Assembly (NCBI GenBank): GCA_018902385.1
Contig: JABSSW010000022.1
Coordinates: 496,001 to 560,000, forward strand
Reading direction: 5' to 3'
DNA: 64,000 bases
DNA from: Physcia stellaris
Taxonomy: Eukaryota > Ascomycota > Lecanoromycetes > Caliciales > Physciaceae
The position numbers and the translations under genes are program-made. Positions 1 to 11,195 of this stretch are shown piece by piece. A model generated the notes under the pieces. The model had not been told where the DNA came from. It did no database searches and was given only the letters and a program-made list of their open reading frames with translations. Each line of letters starts with the position of its first letter. The stretch's first letter is position 1.

Positions 1-92
1 ACTAGGACAACATGACACACCAGCGAAATAGCTTGATACAACATCCACGAGATCTTCAACCTTTTCCCCTCCCTCCCCCCCTCCCACACCCC

Positions 93-2307
93 TCAAAAAG
101 CCCCATCACAAAGTACGCCAAGCTCACACCCCCACACAAAAACCCACCACAGCCCAACCCAGCTCATCCACGCGTCCCGTTCCTTGGGCCCTTTCCTCGG
201 CCTCTTGACCCCATTCTCATCCTCCTCGAGCAGCTCCTCCCACTCCGGGATGTCGGGGGGCCAGATCATGTATCGTACCGGTGTACTGACCTTGGCCGCA
301 AGCCCGATCAGCTTGACGGCCGCGCCTGGGCACACCGCCAAGATACCGCCGGCGCCAGAGCTTGCGCGATTGGGTAGACCTAAGAGTAGAGGCGACAAAG
401 CGTAGACTACGTAGAGTATGTACAGAGTGATGTCTGGGCTACGTAAACGGGTCAGGAGCGGCTTGCGGTGCTTGGCGGAGCATTCCTTGAGGCTTGACGA
501 TGTAGCGCCGCAAACGACGAATTCGGGGGCGGAGAAGGATCGCGGGAGGAGATCGAGGACGTTTCGATATGCTGAGTCTATGTATCGGTTTGCCATGTCA
601 GTCAAATGACGATGTGGCTCTTGAGCTGGACTTACATGGCGCGGTCCAGACTTCTTGACTGTGGAAATTCGCTACCCGTGCCAGGCCAACGTGTTGGTAG
701 AGGACCCATGTGTTGAGTTTTTGTGCAATCCACACCAGGAGAGCGAGCTTTCTTAGCCAGGACAAAGGGGTTGCATTGTCGTTGATGAATTCTGTAAAGC
801 TGTCCTGCGGGGCGGACAAGACGGCCAACGGTAGCGCAATCATGGCTAATGTGATTCCTAAGGGAGAGAAGTCTCGCAGGACATAAAGCATGTTCACGGC
901 TCTTTGTCCAGGGGTCATTCGTGATGCGATTGCCGAGCGACCTGGGAGGTAGTATCCTAGGCGTTGATGAACTTCAATGCCGGCGTCCGTCTGCAAGATT
1001 TAAGTTTCTTCTTATGGATTAATGCTATGATTACTAACTCACCCATCGCATCCTCTGCTTCACAAGAGTTTTGATATTTGTGGGGGCCAATCCAAATTGG
1101 AGATTCTCCCTGACCTGGAGAAGTTTGTGTCAGATATGTCCTTACCGTTAATCTAGTGAAGATCTTTCTGTTCTGGCCCTGTTCGAATTGAGCATCAAGA
1201 TGATGCTCCAGCTCTTCCAGAGAATAAACAGATATCAAAAGGGTTTGAAAAAAAAACCAAAATCCTACTCACGAAGGCAATACCCCATCCCCGGTCACTA
1301 AGCATAGACGAGCACATATAATCCTCGCCAGAATCCGCCAATGGCCACCCCCCGATACTCTCTATTGCAGATCTACGAGCAATATACCCCGTACCAGTAC
1401 ACATAGCAGCCCCTAGGCGATCATTGAGCGCTTCTTGAATAGTGAAGTAGATGTCAAAATCGGTCAATTGGCCGAGTGTATCAGAAGCAGTCTCCGGGAT
1501 GTTGTAATACTTTTGCGGCTGGCAAACAAGTCCTACGTTATCGTTGAGAAGTAAGTGCGGAACCATCTTCTGCGCCCAGTTCTTATCCGGTATCATGTCA
1601 GCATCTAGGGCAGCAATCAAACATTCCGAGCTTCTGTCATTGCGAATGGTATTGTTCTTGTGTTTGCTAAGGCGGTTATGACTCTCCTCTATACCAAAGC
1701 GGAGGTTCCCAGATTTGAAATTGGAAGGCTCACCAGGCTCGAGCTGCCTCGAAAGATATGCAATCGGCGTAAAGTTTTTGTTTTTACTGGCTAAGACTTG
1801 GTTCATATTCCCAATGACCGACTCAAGCTTTCCGTCATGCCCATCGTCAAGAACATACACCCTGAGTCGGTCGGCCGGATAATCTTGTGTTGCTGCAGCA
1901 GCGGCAGTGTTACTAATGATACTAGCAGCTTCACCGCAGCATGTAACCATCACATCGATGTCCGGTGCAAGATCCCCATTCAAGCGGTATCGAGCTCTCG
2001 CACCTCCCTCTGGCACGTTGAACAGCCCCAGCGCAATACTGAACGCCAAAACAGCGGAAGGAAAGTCGAGTAATACCTCTGAGATGATCGCTGTCCATAA
2101 CTGCCATTGCAAATGTATAGTTTCAGCGTACAGGAGCTTGATTGCTATCAGATACTGCAAAACAATATACAGAGTCCAGAATGTCCATGCTGTAAGGATC
2201 GACAACTTGAATATAAGAGCCTGCGTTTCAAAGCGTGATGGTAAGGCAGGTAACCTCTGTATTGTGTAAGAGCCACAGCTGATCGTAGTCCGCTTTGCAA
2301 GAGCCAT
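93..2307 (-). CDS. GT2 membrane glycosyltransferase, cellulose-synthase/Cps1-like
   Basis: This is a processive-type family 2 glycosyltransferase that would polymerise sugar from a nucleotide sugar at a membrane. Exons 2307-1273, 1114-1043, 990-636 and 577-93 join in frame to 648 aa. The start is the ATG at 2307; the open frame above it has only a TTG. Two N-terminal membrane segments (about residues 30-90) precede the GT2 core. The core has VYVLDDG (about 154), ALDAD (about 234, the DxD-type motif), SGEDY (about 325) and QRMRW (365-369, the QxxRW motif), which is complete only after splicing. About four hydrophobic segments follow, and the tail is acidic and basic. It is divergently placed to the methyltransferase at 2823. 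The product polymer cannot be told from sequence. It may belong to the adjoining accessory cluster or be independent of it. Confidence 0.87.
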
Positions 2308-2822
2308 AGGATTGGACCTCACATCGGCCCGAGCAAGCACTGCGGTGGTATGAGGGTGCAATATGTACAATCAACATTTCCCTTTGCCCATATTGTATGG
2401 TATCACCGCAAAACCCGAGAATGACGACTATTTGGACGTTTGGTAACGTTCCTCTCAAAGCGGCAAGTTACTACTCTCGTAATTCTCGAGCATCTCCGTG
2501 CATGCGCTATGGTCGCAAGCTAACCGACTCACTAAAGACACGTGCATCCTCATGCTGCATGCATCGTTGAGTGGGGGACATGATCCCACCTTCTGACTTT
2601 CAGCTTCTTCCTGAAGGTGAAAACAACCGAGTCATTACTGCGCGAATGGCCAAAGTCTCGCTAGGGTCCGAACAGCGAAGCGCGCATTAATTATCATGCG
2701 ACTCTGCAGATATTCTTGCTTCGCGTGCCGACATCATCTTCGCCGATGTCGTCCATATTCGTGTAGCCTTGGTCACACGTCTTCAACCACCAAGTTTCGT
2801 TCGTTAGACCTCCTACAAAGGG
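2308..2822. promoter_or_regulatory. Shared upstream region of glycosyltransferase and methyltransferase
   Basis: This 515-bp gap separates two divergent start codons and must hold both promoters. I see no convincing TATA box or repeated operator, and only short unsupported open frames. Confidence 0.4.
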
Positions 2823-3581
2823 ATGCGTTCCAATGGCGAGTCCGGCACTCTATCCTCCCCGCCAGTGGTAGAGTCCCAGAGTGAGCAGAATGATCCAAAT
2901 CGTAAGCGGTTCAAATTTCAACACACATGGTTTGACGACTTTGTCCGAGCGGATTGGGAAGCCAATACCTCTCATCTAAGAGACAAGCGACTATCCATAC
3001 TTGAGATTGGATCTTTCGAAGGCGCGTCCACAACGTGGCTGTTGGACAACTTGATGTCCCACCCAGAGTCTAGCATGGTAGCAGTCGACACATTCGAAGG
3101 AGGGATGGAACACCAAGTTCCCGAAGAGGCGAAAAGATATGGACTGGGTACTCTTGAGCATAGGTTCCGCTCAAACATCGCCCAGTGTGTCCACGCCGAC
3201 AAACTTACCATCATGAAAGCACTGAGCGATGAGGCTCTGTTGAAGCTGCGAAGACAACATGCAACGTTTGACTTCATCTATATAGACGCCTCACACATCG
3301 CCATAGATGTTTTGCACGACGCTGTGCTCTCATGGCGTATGCTCTCCCTTGGCGGCACCTTGATCTTTGACGACTCTGCTTGGAAAGGATATATGGAGGA
3401 TTGCTTTAACCCAAGGATCGCCATCCAGTCATTTCTCAGCTGTGCAGTGCCCGAGATCGAGACGCGAGAAACCGAAGGACAGATGTGGGTGACGAAAGTC
3501 CCTAAGAAATTCGAAGCAACACCTAATCCCGACCCTGCTTTGTATTATTGGGAAAAGACTCCCCTGGGAGCAGTACCTTGA
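2823..3581 (+). CDS. Class I SAM-dependent methyltransferase (Methyltransf_24 type)
   Basis: A single exon encodes 252 aa. The Rossmann core is clear: the SAM-binding motif I is LEIGSFEGASTTWLL (about residues 60-75), followed by VAVDTFEGG with the acidic residue that usually binds the ribose, then DFIYIDASH and GGTLIFDDSAW. This DASH/DD pattern is typical of small-molecule methyltransferases of the Methyltransf_24 group, which often act on O atoms. The start ATG at 2823 has no competing in-frame ATG close upstream. It shares an upstream region with the glycosyltransferase and is followed by the PhyH dioxygenase on the same strand, so a tailoring role in a small-molecule pathway is likely but the substrate is unknown. 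Confidence 0.8.
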   Translation: MRSNGESGTLSSPPVVESQSEQNDPNRKRFKFQHTWFDDFVRADWEANTSHLRDKRLSILEIGSFEGASTTWLLDNLMSHPESSMVAVDTFEGGMEHQVPEEAKRYGLGTLEHRFRSNIAQCVHADKLTIMKALSDEALLKLRRQHATFDFIYIDASHIAIDVLHDAVLSWRMLSLGGTLIFDDSAWKGYMEDCFNPRIAIQSFLSCAVPEIETRETEGQMWVTKVPKKFEATPNPDPALYYWEKTPLGAVP

Positions 3582-3946
3582 TGATGGGCAGTTCTGATTG
3601 AACGGAGGTACGGGAAGGCAATGTTCTGTGGAATTCTTTACATAGCCTAGAGTAGACTTCGCCGTAAAGTAATACTTACAAGGACACTGAGAGATTACTA
3701 GATTAATAACCTGAGATCCATTGTGCGTTAATGTTGATGAAAAGGCAACTACTTTCCCCTCTGTATCACTGACATACATAGTGAACGACTAACAGACCGC
3801 AATGTTTAGCCTTCCCGGGATTTCGTGCATTAGCATCTTGCGACTCGTTTTAAAAACTTGAGGGCTCCTGCGGACAGTTTCTAGACTTGGGGTCCAATCT
3901 CGTTCGCACTTCTGTTCGTTTTCTGTCTCGCGGAAAACTCTTCGGT
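3582..3946. other. Intergenic gap, methyltransferase to dioxygenase
   Basis: The 365 bp hold the 3' end of the methyltransferase gene and the promoter of the dioxygenase. No gene or repeat is seen. Confidence 0.4.
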
Positions 3947-5065
3947 ATGGCTCGTCGGGCGTCTCTTCATGACCCAACCACGGTGATCAATTACCTCGAA
4001 GAAGACGGAGGCGTGATATTGACCAATTTCACGACTATCGACGACCTAGAAAAGGTCAGCGCAGATGCGGCCCCATACATTGAATCTATTCTCAAAGATG
4101 TGAGTCCACAATGAGCAGCTTATCCATCAGCTTTCATGTTGAGAAATATGATTCATTACGGTATTCCAGCGAGCAGCACGAGCCCTTCCCAGAGAAACCA
4201 CTAGATGCATGCGCCTCTTCGGACGAAGTACCACCGCCCGGGAGACATGGCTTCAACAACCAGACTTGCTCCAGATAATCAACCATTTCTTACGCACTGT
4301 TTCGATACCATATAATGATGCTGGTAACACTGAATTATCTACGGATGCCATTCTATCCGCGGCTGCGACATTGGACATTGGGCCTGGGGTCAAAGCGCAA
4401 GATTTGCACAGGGACGAGTTCATCTGGCAACATACCCAGATGAACGAAAAAACTAGAGACAAATATGAGATGGGCCAGGATATTAGCATGGGACTACTGA
4501 TTCCTGGAGTTGACACTTACCGAGAGAATGGTGCTACTCTGGTAATAGGCAACGCTCTGCGCTACAACTCCAGCCATTATAAAGCTATAAAGATGCTAAC
4601 AGGTTTAAAAATACTCCAGTTTGTCCCTCGGTCGCACCTTTGGCCCCATTCCCGCCACCCAAGAATCGAGGAAGCAACTGCTGCTGAGATGAAAAGGGAG
4701 AAGCTCTTCTGTTTCTCGGATCAACAGCTCATGCAGGTGGCGCGAATCAGACCACACTTCCAAGGCCTATGCATGGCTTTTTTTTCTGCCGCTCATGGTT
4801 AAGGCCAGAGGTACGTGTGTTGATTGAACATCGGACAATTGCTCGTTCATGTCGAAACTGGTGCATATCTCTGCTCGAGAGCAGGCTGACTCGAGAATAG
4901 GAGAACCAACATGTCTGGTTCACCCGAGAAGAGATCATGAGATGGTCACCTGCAGCACAACGGCAGGCAGGATATCTCATGGATAATCCCTATCTCGGAC
5001 ACTGTAATGAGACTGATCCAGTCAATGTTTTCCGAGCGAGTGATGCTTTGATTGCGGATATCTGA
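3947..5065 (+). CDS. PhyH-family 2-oxoglutarate/Fe(II) dioxygenase, one apparent frameshift
   Basis: The family (phytanoyl-CoA dioxygenase-like) hydroxylates small molecules using Fe(II) and 2-oxoglutarate and is common in fungal metabolite clusters. Exons 3947-4099, 4170-4541, 4620-4810 and 4901-5065 are flanked by GT-AG sites. The iron-binding HxD is seen as LHRDEF in exon 2. The second histidine lies in STAHAGG in exon 3, but that stretch is read in a frame different from the start of the exon. Exon 3 is 191 nt, one base short of a whole number of codons, and the shift falls at a GGG run at 4696-4698. The rest, through the final exon ending ALIADI, looks fully conserved. Either the gene is a very recent pseudogene or one G was lost in assembly. 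Confidence 0.8.
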
Positions 5066-5947
5066 AGAAGTTCCGATCATGCTATGGATTGCAAGAGTCT
5101 CGAGTTTGTATCCTTTGATTTAGAAGTAAGCAGAGCGTGGCGTTTTCAGTAATCGTGGTTGTCTCATGTTCACTTTGAGAGCATTTCCATCCCACGCGGC
5201 AAAAAATGGTCTGACGTCAGACACATTCGATTTGGCTTAGCGTTACTTCTGATGACAAGAGCTAAGCGAGGCTTGGCACATTGCAAGCCCACATGTAATT
5301 TAGCACTTCGATCTCCATCAAAGTGAACCAAGCAAGCAATAAGACAATGATGCAGCCATGATATTCTAACAGCGAGGAGACATCACGAGATGAAGTGGTC
5401 ACTCAAGAAGAGGGAAGGCTGAAGAGTAAGTCCGTCTGTGTTTGATGTGATCTTGAAGAAAGGGAAAGGGATAGAAGTGTGGCTGATTGAGAGAATTGAG
5501 GTTGGAAGAAGCTTTGGGGGTTCTAGCAGTTGCGGAGAAGAGGGATTTGGGGTCAAGAGAGTATAGTGCCTGGCCTGGACCTGATTTTTATCTTAATAGA
5601 AGCTGAGAAGTGTGATTTTCAAACTTCAGACTAGAGTAGGCGTTGATACCTTGAGATCGCAGTAGCTTAATGAGTTCCTTACGAACATATTTTTTGTCGA
5701 TGTTCTTCTATCCAAGATGTTCTGTGATGTATTCGTTGAGAACTTTCATACGTGACAGGAAAGAAGGGATGAAAGACGGACACATTGTTGTGTGGAGTCA
5801 CACAATGGCCATCAATGTAGAAGCAGAACTTGTGATTTTCAACGATCTGCCAGCTCCTAAAGCTTAAAACTGTAGACCTTTCGATAGGCTTGATACGCGA
5901 AAAGGTGACGACGGGGCCCTCATCATCGCATCAGGACCTCACTTAAA
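5066..5947. other. Intergenic gap between convergent genes
   Basis: The 882 bp between the dioxygenase stop and the T-C protein stop hold only a 65-codon open frame (5670-5867) with no recognisable motif. Nothing supportable is seen. Confidence 0.4.
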
Positions 5948-7603
5948 TCACTTTAGCACCATCTCAACTGTATACCTCTTCATCGTAGGGCACTGTTCTC
6001 GACTAACCGCCGTGACATCTTGAAGTATCTTACCGTACATACGTACAAGCTCCCTCATCCTCACTCCCGACATAAGTTTCTTGTCAAACTCGGCCACAAG
6101 CTCTAATCTGCCCTCGCTCCTCGGCCTCAGCTCAACCAAGGTACCCAGAGACATATTTTGCATGGTGGACAACCCTTCGTCAGGCAAGAGCAACGCTCCT
6201 CGTTCCTCCCCGTCTCCAACCCTGCCAATACCGCGCGCAAATATGTCCGTTTCAGGCACTTGAGGAATCAATAGCGACTGACAGTATCGCCCAGGCCCAA
6301 ACCTGCTAAAAAGTGCTTTCCACCCATACGGTTCCCACGGTATAGCTTCCAGCATATCTGCTTGTGTCCTCGTCAAGAGGCTTTGGATCGTTTCGGTCGG
6401 GTATATTTGGATACGACACGGTGTATGGGCAATGAGTGGACCCATTATTGTTTCAATGCCTGGAAATGCGTATTGCCTTCCTGATCGCTTCGAGACAAAG
6501 AAAACATCTGTGAATCCACTGGCTTTGCTAACCGTTAGGGCCCAGGCTACGTGCGCTATAGTTGAATAGGTGATTGATGATGATGCAGAATACGCTGAGC
6601 GGGAAGAGTCCTGGGACGAAATGTGATGAGAGAATGCAACTTCCTCGATGATCCGTGAAGATTCGTCACTAACTGGTTCGTGGTTGATATCAGAGCTGTA
6701 GAAAATGTCTATGTTCTGTAATTCTCTCAACCGATGCTCCCAGAAAGCTGTGGCTGCCGCTTCATCAATGGAGTTAATGTGTTCAATGAAAGACTTGAAC
6801 GGTGGTCTAAGTATAGCTTTGCCCTTAAATCTGTCAATATTGGCGAAGCTCTCGCCCAAGTCCTGAAATATCAGCTTCTTAGTCCAGCCATCAACGACTG
6901 CTTGTAGGTAAGTCCAGACGAGGTACTTTTCTTGTGCCTGAGAGATGATGGCAAAGCGAACCAGAGGTGTACCATAACCCATAATGCGTTTACCATTCAT
7001 CGACTTGTAATCGGCTAGGTTTGATCCCTGATCCCACTCATTGGAACCCTTGATCACGACTTGCCAGATTTTCTCATGGTGCTGGACGAGTCTCGTGCGT
7101 AGAATGGGGTTTCTCTGCTGGACGCAGATCCAACTCTCACGCAAGACAATTTCATCTCCCAAGAAATGAAATACCATTTGGTTGTGATACGTGCCATGTT
7201 TGAGGTAAGACTTCATGACAAAGTCTTGCTGCAAAGTGCAGGTGTCGATATCCTCGATCTGGCCACGACCGATACCGCAGGCACCTTCGCAGGCACAAAT
7301 AAGGTCTTCGTCCCAGCGGTCTTTGGGATTATCACTCCGTGCAGGGCTGTTCTGGAGCTCGGTTTCTCGACAGAGCGAGACCATAGCTTCTAACTCTGGA
7401 TTCTCGAAGACCTTGATGTTGTCCAAGACTAATCCACGGTCACGCGCAGCGCCGACAAGGCGGATGGCGGCAACGGAATCGCCCCCAAGGTCAAAGAAGT
7501 GAGGGTTCTTGTCGATGTCGGACTCTTCTAGGTCGAGGATATCACACCACATATCTATGAATTCAGCTCGCAAAGCCGCCCGTTCGAGAGGACCTGGTCT
7601 CAT
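5948..7603 (-). CDS. Free-standing carrier-condensation (T-C) NRPS-type protein, Fum14-like architecture
   Basis: One exon of 551 aa. The ATG at 7603 is preferred because the upstream extension begins with TTG. Residues about 5-80 form a thiolation (PCP) domain with the phosphopantetheine serine in FFDLGGDSVAAIRL (Ser43). Residues about 115-545 resemble an NRPS condensation domain. At the active site the usual HHxxxDG reads LQAVVDG, so both histidines are replaced while Asp and Gly remain. The same domain order and almost the same length occur in fumonisin Fum14, which esterifies a carrier-bound acyl group. Adjacent dioxygenase, acyl-CoA synthetase remnant and MFS genes fit an acyl-decorating pathway. 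No adenylation domain is present, so the carrier must be loaded in trans. The missing histidines leave catalysis uncertain. Confidence 0.85.
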   Translation of the reverse strand: MRPGPLERAALRAEFIDMWCDILDLEESDIDKNPHFFDLGGDSVAAIRLVGAARDRGLVLDNIKVFENPELEAMVSLCRETELQNSPARSDNPKDRWDEDLICACEGACGIGRGQIEDIDTCTLQQDFVMKSYLKHGTYHNQMVFHFLGDEIVLRESWICVQQRNPILRTRLVQHHEKIWQVVIKGSNEWDQGSNLADYKSMNGKRIMGYGTPLVRFAIISQAQEKYLVWTYLQAVVDGWTKKLIFQDLGESFANIDRFKGKAILRPPFKSFIEHINSIDEAAATAFWEHRLRELQNIDIFYSSDINHEPVSDESSRIIEEVAFSHHISSQDSSRSAYSASSSITYSTIAHVAWALTVSKASGFTDVFFVSKRSGRQYAFPGIETIMGPLIAHTPCRIQIYPTETIQSLLTRTQADMLEAIPWEPYGWKALFSRFGPGRYCQSLLIPQVPETDIFARGIGRVGDGEERGALLLPDEGLSTMQNMSLGTLVELRPRSEGRLELVAEFDKKLMSGVRMRELVRMYGKILQDVTAVSREQCPTMKRYTVEMVLK

Positions 7604-8628
7604 TGTGATCAAAGGATTGATTAAAGACAACAGTACAAGAGTGGAGGATGTGAAACCAGAGCCAAGTCAAATTAATCAGATATCGAAGATAAGCCAGTAG
7701 ATTCCTTCCAAATTTCCGAAGCTTCATAAAGATCGCTTGTGCATCGCGGGTGCGCAAGCTGTTTCGATTTCCAACACCGAGATACGAATATGCCACGCGG
7801 TCGGACATGACGTTCATTACGTCAGGTAGCGGATGGTCGCAGGACATTCGGTCATGCATAAGAAGTGAGGTAACTGAAGCTTTAGTGCAGTAAGTAACAT
7901 ATGCAGTGGCGGCCCATGCGGTGATGATCGGATCGGATGCGGTTGTTCTGCACTCGTATCAGGTGGAAAATCGGTGTCGAGATTCGGATGAGAATCTCAG
8001 GGGATCCTCAAGCATTCGCTAGGAATGCTGAGCATTTGCATCGGGACAAAATGAAAGCTTCTCCTGCTTCCGTTCCTCGACTGCCATCGCTTGGCAAGTT
8101 TTATTGTACTTTCAGCAGTCCTCCACTCCCTATTATTTGTCGGCGCGGAAGTGGGCTTTTTTTGCCACTCAGGGGTGGCCATACAGACCTTTTGACAGTC
8201 TCCTGACACCAGCGGGCCGCAAACAACTGTAGATAGTTTCCTATCGGCAAATCTATCAATGTTTAATAAAACAATATTACACACATAAAAGTTGAGGCTT
8301 GTCCAATCTCAATGTTGATTCGAACAATAGTTCAAGAAATAGATAAATAAGTTCAATGAACGTAGTAAAGACACTACTTGTTCCTAAAGATTCTAAAAGC
8401 ACACTTCCCCCCTCTTCGACTGCTTTTGGCAATCCCTATCACGAGTGAAAGTCTTGGCGGAATCGAGAACGTATTTGGGATGATCAATTCTCGGACTGTA
8501 CTTGTACGAATACCACAAGAGGTTATTTTGCGGCTAAGAAGTACGAGAAGGAAACTGTATGCTTAGTGACGCGGTATTCGGAGAGCGTCGGACACCGCCA
8601 CTAGCAAAGCGTCATCATCGATCTCGCC
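7604..8628. other. Intergenic region upstream of the T-C gene
   Basis: These 1025 bp carry the T-C promoter and the 3' flank of the MFS gene. Short open frames here have no motif or codon signal that I can support. Confidence 0.4.
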
Positions 8629-9972
8629 TCATTTTTTGGCAGCTGACAAAGCACGCCAGACTGGAAGAATACACAATGCACCTAGCAAAAGTGTAGCTCC
8701 TGAAAAGGCCTGTACCCACAAGAAGCTCGACCGCGTTGCATGTCCAGTCAGATCAAGCAGTGTGCCGGCAATGGGGCTTCCAAAGAGGACGGCGGGTGCA
8801 GCGATTCCCTCGACCATGCCGATGCGTGTTCCAAGCATATCGCTTTCGGGGCATAACTCAGAGGTCACCGCGGGTGGTAGAGCGATGTGTGCTCCAGCAA
8901 AGAAACCCCAAATTACACACCAGACGATAAAACCAGAAAGATTGTGAACTCCCATCCAGCAAAATACTAGAATCACGGTGCAAAACGCAAAAAGTGCGTG
9001 TGTACCAGCCGCACCAAGACGATTGGAATGTGATGCCATGTATCCTGGCAACAAACGGCCAAAGAATCCACCCGCATGGGCTATGGCGAGTATGTTGAAG
9101 CCCGTAGCTTGAGAAGCGTTCAAGACGGCCTGCGCATAAGACGGGATGTAGAACCAGGGAATGTAGAAGCCGATGAATATGAAAAAGTTGGCCAGCAGGT
9201 AGAAGATCGACGGTGGTTCTTTCCACACGCGGTTGTCCAGGAATAGGTGATGGCATGATCTTCTTCCTACAGAGTCTACTCGTGTTCTATCATCCCGGCT
9301 TCTTGGCAACAGCATCAGGGGAATGGCGATAATGAATGACCCAAGGGTCATGAAGCCCTGAATCTTGGTGGCCCAAGGGAAGCCAGACGCCGGTTGTAAC
9401 TGCCTGAACTCTAGCGGATAGATGATACCTCCTGCTAGCATTTAACACGAAAGATGATACTTCAGAGTGTAAGACGTACCGATACTGGTTCCCGAGGTGA
9501 CCAAGCCCATAGCCCAAGGGCGCCGCTTGTCATCACAAGCCGAGGCAATGAGTGCAAGACTAGGCACATATATCAAACCGCTCCCAAGGCCGACACAAAG
9601 ACCTTGCGACAGAAAGACCTGATAATATGATCTCGATAGACTTAGCATCATTGTGCCCAGAACCACCAATATAGCGCCCAATATCATCGCTATTGGCAAG
9701 TGACCTCTATCGAAAATCGGTCCAGTCAGGGCACCCACAGCAATGACCGAGCTTGCTTGCAGGGTACCGATCCATGATATTTGGGAAGAGGTGTACTTGC
9801 TCAGGAAGTCGCTTTGGTAGAACGATTGGAAGACCCCAAAGGATTGAACCACACCCCTTGACGCTCAGTCAACTACTAGCTTCCTTTTTCGTAGGATGGC
9901 GTACCAGCTGGCGGTGAATATCAGAAACGCGCCGAAGACTTGAAACCAAACCATTGAGCTGTGTGCTGCCAT
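8629..9972 (-). CDS. MFS transporter, monocarboxylate (MCT/Mch-like) family
   Basis: Exons 9972-9905, 9856-9480 and 9434-8629 give 416 aa in frame. The ATG at 9972 (MAAHSS) follows an in-frame stop. The first helix reaches the MCT hallmark: splicing creates ASWGVVQSFGVFQSFY, matching the G-x-x-x-SFGVF pattern of the family. Later parts include GPIFDRG, LCVGLGSGL and, in the C-terminal half, GRLLPGYMASHS. About twelve hydrophobic segments are expected at the plasma membrane. It lies next to the T-C protein on the same strand and may export or import a carboxylated metabolite; substrate is inferred from family only. Confidence 0.88.
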
Positions 9973-10204
9973 TCTTCCTCAGATTTGCAGATAAATCCTC
10001 AATTTCAGTCTTCATAATTCGAGCCTCGTTTTGTAGGAGATATGACGGCTGAGTCAGAGCCAATTGAATTTTTGAGGAAGACATCTTACGCGTAATCAAG
10101 AGCTCCCAAAATCCGAGATGGAACTAGGCGTAGTGATGACGTCGATGAAACAAACTTTCCATCCAGTATCCTATCACGCAAGATGATGTAACAAAGTCTC
10201 ATAG

Positions 10205-10563
10205 CTATGCAACGGTGATCTCACCAAACGTGCAGTGGAAATCAGGTGGGCGCTGTTGATGTAAGACCGTAGATGTCCGACTGGGCACAGAGCCTCTTGG
10301 CCCTCTTACTCGGATCAGAAAGACGCTAACTGAATTGGGGCTAGCGCCCGCTAGGGTACTCCAAATCGTCCAGAACATAATAATGCTAGACCTACAGCCG
10401 AAAATCTCTCTGCAAAGCGAAGGGACATGAGTGACATAGCCTGCGCAACCATGATCGCCGGCCACTGTTCCAAGCGGGGTGAACGGAGCAACCAAAGAGA
10501 AGTATCGAAAGCGGGAAAACAGTCTGACGAAATCAGACCTGGCTTGAACTGGACTCCCCTCAA
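10205..10563 (-). pseudogene. Fragment of an MFS drug-transporter-like gene
   Basis: The minus strand reads EIFGCRSSIIMFWTIWSTL, followed by AGASPNSVSVFLI. This matches the loop 2-3 region of DHA1-type MFS proteins, where EIFGRR and LAPN-type motifs are expected. The flanking helices are absent or out of frame and no start-to-stop gene can be built. It is best read as a short remnant, distinct from the intact MFS gene beside it. Confidence 0.4.
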
Positions 10564-10645
10564 AACATCAGTTGATCTCCCCGCTTAGATATATGCTCAC
10601 ATGAGCTGCATCTCTTTTGTTAAACTAATATTTGGAAAATACTCC

Positions 10646-10653
10646 TTCTTATA
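10646..10653. repeat. Left 8-bp target-site duplication TTCTTATA
   Basis: TTCTTATA directly abuts the left inverted repeat and recurs exactly at 11154-11161 after the right one. An 8-bp duplication is characteristic of hAT-superfamily insertion. Confidence 0.8.
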
Positions 10654-11153
10654 GGCTACCAGTACGCGCACCCCCCATTCCGGTACGTGCACCTCTCATT
10701 CGGATACGCGCACCTCCCTTCCCTGAAGGAGCATTCGAAGCTGCCGCCGGAAGTTATCAGGAACCCATCTTCCATCTCCGGTCAAAGTGCGATAAACGAA
10801 TCTTATTGTTGAAGATCTGTCTGCCGTCTGTTTGCTCTTTGCATGTTTTCTGGCCCTCAAATCAAATCGGTCAAGTACCAAAATTTCGAAGTATGATATG
10901 ACTGCGATACTGATTCAATTTTTTTCGAATGACGGCGAGACGCTTGATTGTATTGAATGACTCGTTGGTGGCGATGCAAATCTTTATTCAATTTGAAAGT
11001 ATCGCTACAGACGCGGCAAACGTGAAAAAAATCTAAAAGTCTGTCGCAGATTTCACAGATACCTCAACACCATGTATTAAAAAGCTAGTATAGCCGTAGG
11101 ATCAGGGCAGGGGGGTGCGCAAACCGGAATAGGGGGTGCGCGTACTGGTAGCC
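10654..11153. mobile_element. 500-bp hAT-like MITE (non-autonomous DNA transposon)
   Basis: The element is exactly 500 bp. Its ends (10654-10683 and 11124-11153) are 30-bp inverted repeats with one mismatch, beginning GGCTACCAGTACGCGC. It is bounded by perfect 8-bp duplications TTCTTATA. Inside each end a 21-bp unit with the core TACGCGCACC is repeated (three units on the left, two on the right), as in subterminal transposase-binding repeats of hAT elements. No transposase is encoded, so movement needed a helper. The right end lies 35 bp from the ATG of the truncated acyl-CoA synthetase. Intact duplications and near-identical ends suggest a recent insertion. Confidence 0.85.
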
Positions 11154-11161
11154 TTCTTATA
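11154..11161. repeat. Right 8-bp target-site duplication TTCTTATA
   Basis: Exact copy of 10646-10653, flanking the MITE. Confidence 0.8.
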
Positions 11162-11195
11162 CTGCTCGCTTTCTTTGAGCTCCTTGGCAGATTAC

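Noticed and set aside
1115-1272. Coding frame inside the first intron of the glycosyltransferase as an extra exon
   Set aside because: Skipping it joins the flanking exons in phase and yields the conserved block leading to QRMRW. Including it breaks the family alignment.
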